Made by a program: the position numbers and the translations under genes
The notes under the pieces: model-generated
Seen by the model: only the letters and a program-made list of their open reading frames with translations
Database searches by the model: none
Told to the model about the DNA's origin: nothing
Shown: in pieces, positions 4,653-7,337 of the stretch
Layout: every line of letters starts with the position of its first letter
Position numbering within the stretch: the first letter of the stretch is position 1
Source: an uncultured Pseudorhodobacter sp.
GTDB taxonomy: Bacteria; Pseudomonadota; Alphaproteobacteria; Rhodobacterales; Rhodobacteraceae
Direction of reading: 5' to 3'
Length of the DNA stretch: 7,337 nt
NCBI GenBank assembly: GCA_945952425.1
Contig: CAMFIX010000143.1
Location: 1 to 7,337 of the forward strand

Positions 4653-6121
4653 CCCGCCCCGCGATCCTTCTGGTCGACGACGAGCCCCATTCGCTTTCCG
4701 CCATGCGCATGGCCTTGGAGGACGAGTTCGACTGCCTGACGGCGGGGGATACCTCGGCCGCGCTGGCGTTGATGGAGGCCGAATGGGTGCAGGTCGTGAT
4801 CTGCGACCAAAGGATGCCGGGCCAGACGGGGGTCGAATTCCTGACCGCGCTGCGCGAGCGCTGGCCCGAGGTCGTGCGCATCATCATCACCGGCTATACC
4901 GACGCCGCCGCCATGGCGAGCGCGATCAACGAGGCGGGCATCCACCAGTTCCTGACCAAGCCCTGGCATCCCGACCAGCTGGTCATGGCCGCACGGAACG
5001 GGTCGCGACTCTTCCAGCTCGCCCGCGACAATGAACGCATGGCTTTGGAGATGCGCTTCCTGGCCACGACTGCGCAGGGAAAGCTCGACCGCAAGCGCCA
5101 GGCGCTGATCGAGGGCATGGGGTTTGAGACGATCCTGCGCGCCCCCGGCTCTCCCATGAATGCGGTGGTGGAGGCCGCCCGGCGCTATGCGACCTTCGAC
5201 GTGCCGGTTCTGATCACGGGCGAGGCCGGGACCGGCAAGGCGCGGCTGGCGCGGGCGATCCACTACGGCTCTTTGCGGTCGGACAAACCCGTGCAGGGGC
5301 TGAACCTGGCCGGCCTGCCCGAAGAGCTTGCGATGCTGGAGCTGTTCGGCGCGAAACGGGGCGTGCTGGCGGGGGGCGTCAACAAGATCGGCCTGGTGCA
5401 AAAGGCCGACCGGGGGACTTTGTTCCTGGATGGGGTGGAACATGCCTCCCCCGCCCTGCAACTGGCCCTCTGGCGGTTGGTCGAGGAGGGGAGCTTTTCG
5501 CCCCTCGGGGGCCAAGAGGTTCTGACGACCAACCTGCGCCTCGTGGTCGGCGCCGGGGCCGACCTGGCCCGCCGCGTGGCCGAGGGCGCCTTCCGCCCCG
5601 ACCTGTATTACGCGCTGGCCGTGGCGGAAATCACCCTGCCCCCCTTGCGCGCCCGTCGCGGCGACGTGGCTTTGCTGGCGCAGCACTTCCTGGGGGAACT
5701 CTCGGCCCGCCACGGCAAGGCGGCGCATGGCTTCACCCCCGCCGCCCTGGAATTCCTGGAGGGCTACGACTGGCCCGGCAACCTGCGCGAGCTGACGGCC
5801 GAGGTCACGCGGATGCTGGTCTTTGCGCAAAGCGCCCTGCTGGGGGCCGAGCTGATTTCCCGCCCCATCCTGCAGGCTCCGCCGTCCGACATGGGCGCCG
5901 ACCGCTCGGCCGAGGGCGTGCTGACCGCCGATGGCACGCTGAAGGACCGGGTGGAGCTGATCGAGATGCGGATATTGCGCGAGACGCTGACCCGCCAGCG
6001 CTGGAACAAGAGCCGGGCGGCGGCGGAACTGGGGCTTTCCCGCGTGGGTCTCCGGGCCAAGCTGGAGCGCTATGGCATCCACGACCCAAGCGGTCGCCTG
6101 GTGGAAGAGGAGGACGACTAG
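4649..6121 (+). CDS. hupR: HupR, NtrC-family response regulator of hydrogenase genes
   Basis: The product is 490 residues, close to the R. capsulatus protein. The receiver domain (1-120) has D10, D11, phosphoacceptor D53 in ICDQRMPG, T81 and K104. A linker (about 120-165) leads to an AAA+ domain (about 166-400) with Walker A GEAGTGK (191-197). A Fis-type helix-turn-helix lies near 454-475, followed by an acidic tail ending EEEDD. The AAA+ domain looks disabled: GAFTGA is GVLAGG (238-243), Walker B LFLDE is LFLDG (G262), and the second arginine finger is Ala322. This fits what is known of R. capsulatus HupR, which acts with sigma-70 polymerase and activates when unphosphorylated; its partners are the kinase HupT and the H2 sensor HupUV. 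The ATGA overlap with hypB has a weak ribosome site, and the gene ends immediately before hypC. Confidence 0.95.
   Translation: MTRPAILLVDDEPHSLSAMRMALEDEFDCLTAGDTSAALALMEAEWVQVVICDQRMPGQTGVEFLTALRERWPEVVRIIITGYTDAAAMASAINEAGIHQFLTKPWHPDQLVMAARNGSRLFQLARDNERMALEMRFLATTAQGKLDRKRQALIEGMGFETILRAPGSPMNAVVEAARRYATFDVPVLITGEAGTGKARLARAIHYGSLRSDKPVQGLNLAGLPEELAMLELFGAKRGVLAGGVNKIGLVQKADRGTLFLDGVEHASPALQLALWRLVEEGSFSPLGGQEVLTTNLRLVVGAGADLARRVAEGAFRPDLYYALAVAEITLPPLRARRGDVALLAQHFLGELSARHGKAAHGFTPAALEFLEGYDWPGNLRELTAEVTRMLVFAQSALLGAELISRPILQAPPSDMGADRSAEGVLTADGTLKDRVELIEMRILRETLTRQRWNKSRAAAELGLSRVGLRAKLERYGIHDPSGRLVEEEDD
6106..6113 (+). promoter_or_regulatory. Ribosome binding site of hypC
   Basis: AGAGGAGG, encoding the acidic end of HupR, lies 8 bases before the hypC ATG at 6122. 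The hupR stop TAG (6119-6121) directly abuts that ATG with no overlap, the only such junction here. Confidence 0.65.
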
Positions 6122-6403
6122 ATGTGTCTGGGCATTCCGGGGCGGATTCTGGCTTGGGTGGATGAGGGCGCGCTGATGGCGATGGCCGAGGTGTCGGGGG
6201 TGCGCCGGGCGGTCAACGTGGCCTGCGTGGCCCACGGCGACCCGATCGGCAAATGGGCGCTGATCCATGTGGGCTTCGCGATGAGCCTGATCGACGAGGA
6301 CGAGGCCGCGCGGACTTTGGAGGCCTTGCGCGACCTTGGCGAGGCGCAGGAGGCTTTGGAGCAGATGCGTGCGGGCGACCTGGCTTTGGAGGGCACGCGA
6401 TGA
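6122..6403 (+). CDS. hypC: HypC, Fe(CN)2CO-carrying hydrogenase chaperone
   Basis: The product is 93 residues. MCLGIPGRIL has the essential Cys2, and the conserved histidine is H49 in LIHVGFAMSLID, so both residues used to hold iron in the HypC-HypD complex are present. The C-terminal half (about 57-88) is a Glu/Ala/Leu-rich helix. HypC binds HypD while the Fe(CN)2CO group is built and then escorts it to the large subunit. It shares its fold and N-terminus with HupF, but HupF lacks the histidine, so the two are separate paralogues rather than a recent duplicate. It ends in an ATGA overlap with hypD, its physical partner. Confidence 0.97.
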   Translation: MCLGIPGRILAWVDEGALMAMAEVSGVRRAVNVACVAHGDPIGKWALIHVGFAMSLIDEDEAARTLEALRDLGEAQEALEQMRAGDLALEGTR

Positions 6404-7337
6404 AGTTTGCCAGCGAATTCCGCGACCCCGCCCTGGCGAAGGCCCTGCTGGCGGCGATTGCCGCCAAGGCCGAGGCCATCGGCGTCACCCGCGCCAAGCC
6501 CCTGCACATCATGGAGATCTGCGGCGGCCATACCCATTCGATCTTCCGCTATGGGCTGGACAAGCTGGTCCATGAGGGCATCGAATTCATCCACGGCCCC
6601 GGCTGCCCGGTCTGCGTCCTGCCCATGGCGCGGGTGGACGAATGCGTGGACATTGCGGAAAAGCCCGGGGTGATCTTCACCACTTTCGGCGACGCAATGC
6701 GGGTGCCGGGGCATCGGAAATCCTTGATGCAGGCCAAGGCGGGGGGGGCGGATGTGCGGATGGTCTATTCTCCGCTGGATGCCCTGGAACTGGCCCGACG
6801 CAACCCCACCCGCGAAGTCGTCTTCTTCGGCCTGGGCTTCGAGACCACGACACCCTCGACCGCGCTCTCGATCCAAGCCGCTGCGCGGGAGGGGCTGACC
6901 AACTTCAGCGTCTTCTGCAACCACATCACGGTGCCCGAACCGATCAAGGCGCTGCTCGACGACCCCGACATGGTGCTGGACGGCTTCATCGGGCCGGGCC
7001 ATGTCTCGATGGTGATCGGCGTGCATCCCTATGATTTCATTGCCCGGGACTATGGCAAGCCCATCGTCGTCGCGGGGTTCGAGCCGACCGACCTGTTGCA
7101 ATCCGTCCTGATGATCCTGACCCAGGTGCAGGAAGGCCGGGCGGCGGTCGAGAACCAATATGCCCGCGTCGTGCCCGAACACGGCAATGCCGTCAGCCTC
7201 GCCGCCATCGCGGATGTCTATGAAAAGCGGCCCTCTTTCGAGTGGCGGGGCCTTGGCGAAATCGACGCCTCGGGCCTGCGCGTAAGGCCGAAATACCGCG
7301 CCTTCGACGCCGAAGAGAAGTTCGGCATCGGCTATGC
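6400..7337 (+). CDS. hypD: HypD, Fe(CN)2CO assembly protein (3' end beyond window)
   Basis: The frame is open from the ATG at 6400 to the window edge, giving 312 residues out of the usual 370-380; no stop is reached. GGAGGG (6388-6393) lies 6 bases upstream. The catalytic cysteines are in place: C41 in EICGGHTHS and C69/C72 in GPGCPVCVLP. Other family blocks are TTFGDAMRVPG (94-104), YSPLDALELA (123-132), FFGLGFETTTP (142-152), then CNHITVP, GFIGPGHVSMVIG and VAGFEPTDLL. HypD is a [4Fe-4S] redox protein that, with HypC, holds the iron while HypE and HypF supply cyanide. The cluster-binding cysteines lie in the missing C-terminal part. An 8-base G run (6741-6748) sits in the frame, but the protein reads through it normally (AGGADV). 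Confidence 0.96.
   Translation, partial: MKFASEFRDPALAKALLAAIAAKAEAIGVTRAKPLHIMEICGGHTHSIFRYGLDKLVHEGIEFIHGPGCPVCVLPMARVDECVDIAEKPGVIFTTFGDAMRVPGHRKSLMQAKAGGADVRMVYSPLDALELARRNPTREVVFFGLGFETTTPSTALSIQAAAREGLTNFSVFCNHITVPEPIKALLDDPDMVLDGFIGPGHVSMVIGVHPYDFIARDYGKPIVVAGFEPTDLLQSVLMILTQVQEGRAAVENQYARVVPEHGNAVSLAAIADVYEKRPSFEWRGLGEIDASGLRVRPKYRAFDAEEKFGIGY

Noticed and set aside
5821..5832. Perfect 12-base palindrome CTTTGCGCAAAG
   Set aside because: It lies within hupR coding sequence, does not match the TTG-N5-CAA pattern reported for HupR, and one such palindrome in 7 kb is unremarkable.
4541..6268. A 575-codon open frame on the minus strand across hupR
   Set aside because: It is an antisense shadow of hupR for the same reason; the composition is unlike a real protein and no ribosome site or context supports it.

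Overview
This strongly GC-rich window is a single plus-strand block of accessory genes for an uptake [NiFe]-hydrogenase. In order it reads hupD (3' end only), hupF, hupG, hupH, hupJ (rubredoxin fused to a HybE-type chaperone), hupK, hypA, hypB, hupR, hypC and hypD (5' part only). To my knowledge this is the order of the hup/hyp cluster of Rhodobacter capsulatus (hupSLC-DFGHJK-hypAB-hupR-hypCDE), including the fused hupJ and a regulator inserted between hypB and hypC. An alphaproteobacterium of the Rhodobacter group (Rhodobacterales) is therefore the best guess. The structural genes hupSLC should lie upstream and the end of hypD plus hypE downstream, both outside the window.

Layout. Bases 1-165 are the end of the maturation protease gene hupD. 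Bases 166-349 are the only sizeable gap. It holds no recognised gene but carries five copies of a 12-base motif, four of them forming two 63-base units. Bases 350-2641 are hupF, hupG, hupH and hupJ, joined by 1- or 4-base start/stop overlaps. A 46-base gap (2642-2687) that could fold into a three-branched RNA precedes hupK. From hupK to the right edge all genes overlap or abut, so hupK, hypA, hypB, hupR, hypC and hypD look translationally coupled.

How the genes work together. HypA and HypB insert nickel. HypC and HypD (with HypE and HypF, not in the window) build and carry the Fe(CN)2CO group. HupF and HupK are paralogues of HypC and of the hydrogenase large subunit, and probably act as dedicated chaperone and scaffold for the large subunit HupL. 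HupG and HupH are HyaE/HyaF-type proteins that handle the small subunit and its Tat export. The rubredoxin and HybE parts of HupJ probably help maturation when oxygen is present. HupD makes the final C-terminal cut in HupL. HupR is the NtrC-type response regulator expected to control hupSL in response to H2.

The genes belong to a known system. The points that deserve a second look are the repeat-bearing hupD-hupF gap with an alternative 62-codon frame that couples both neighbours, the foldable hupJ-hupK junction, the loss of sigma-54 and ATPase residues in HupR, and the large-subunit-like relic motifs in HupK.
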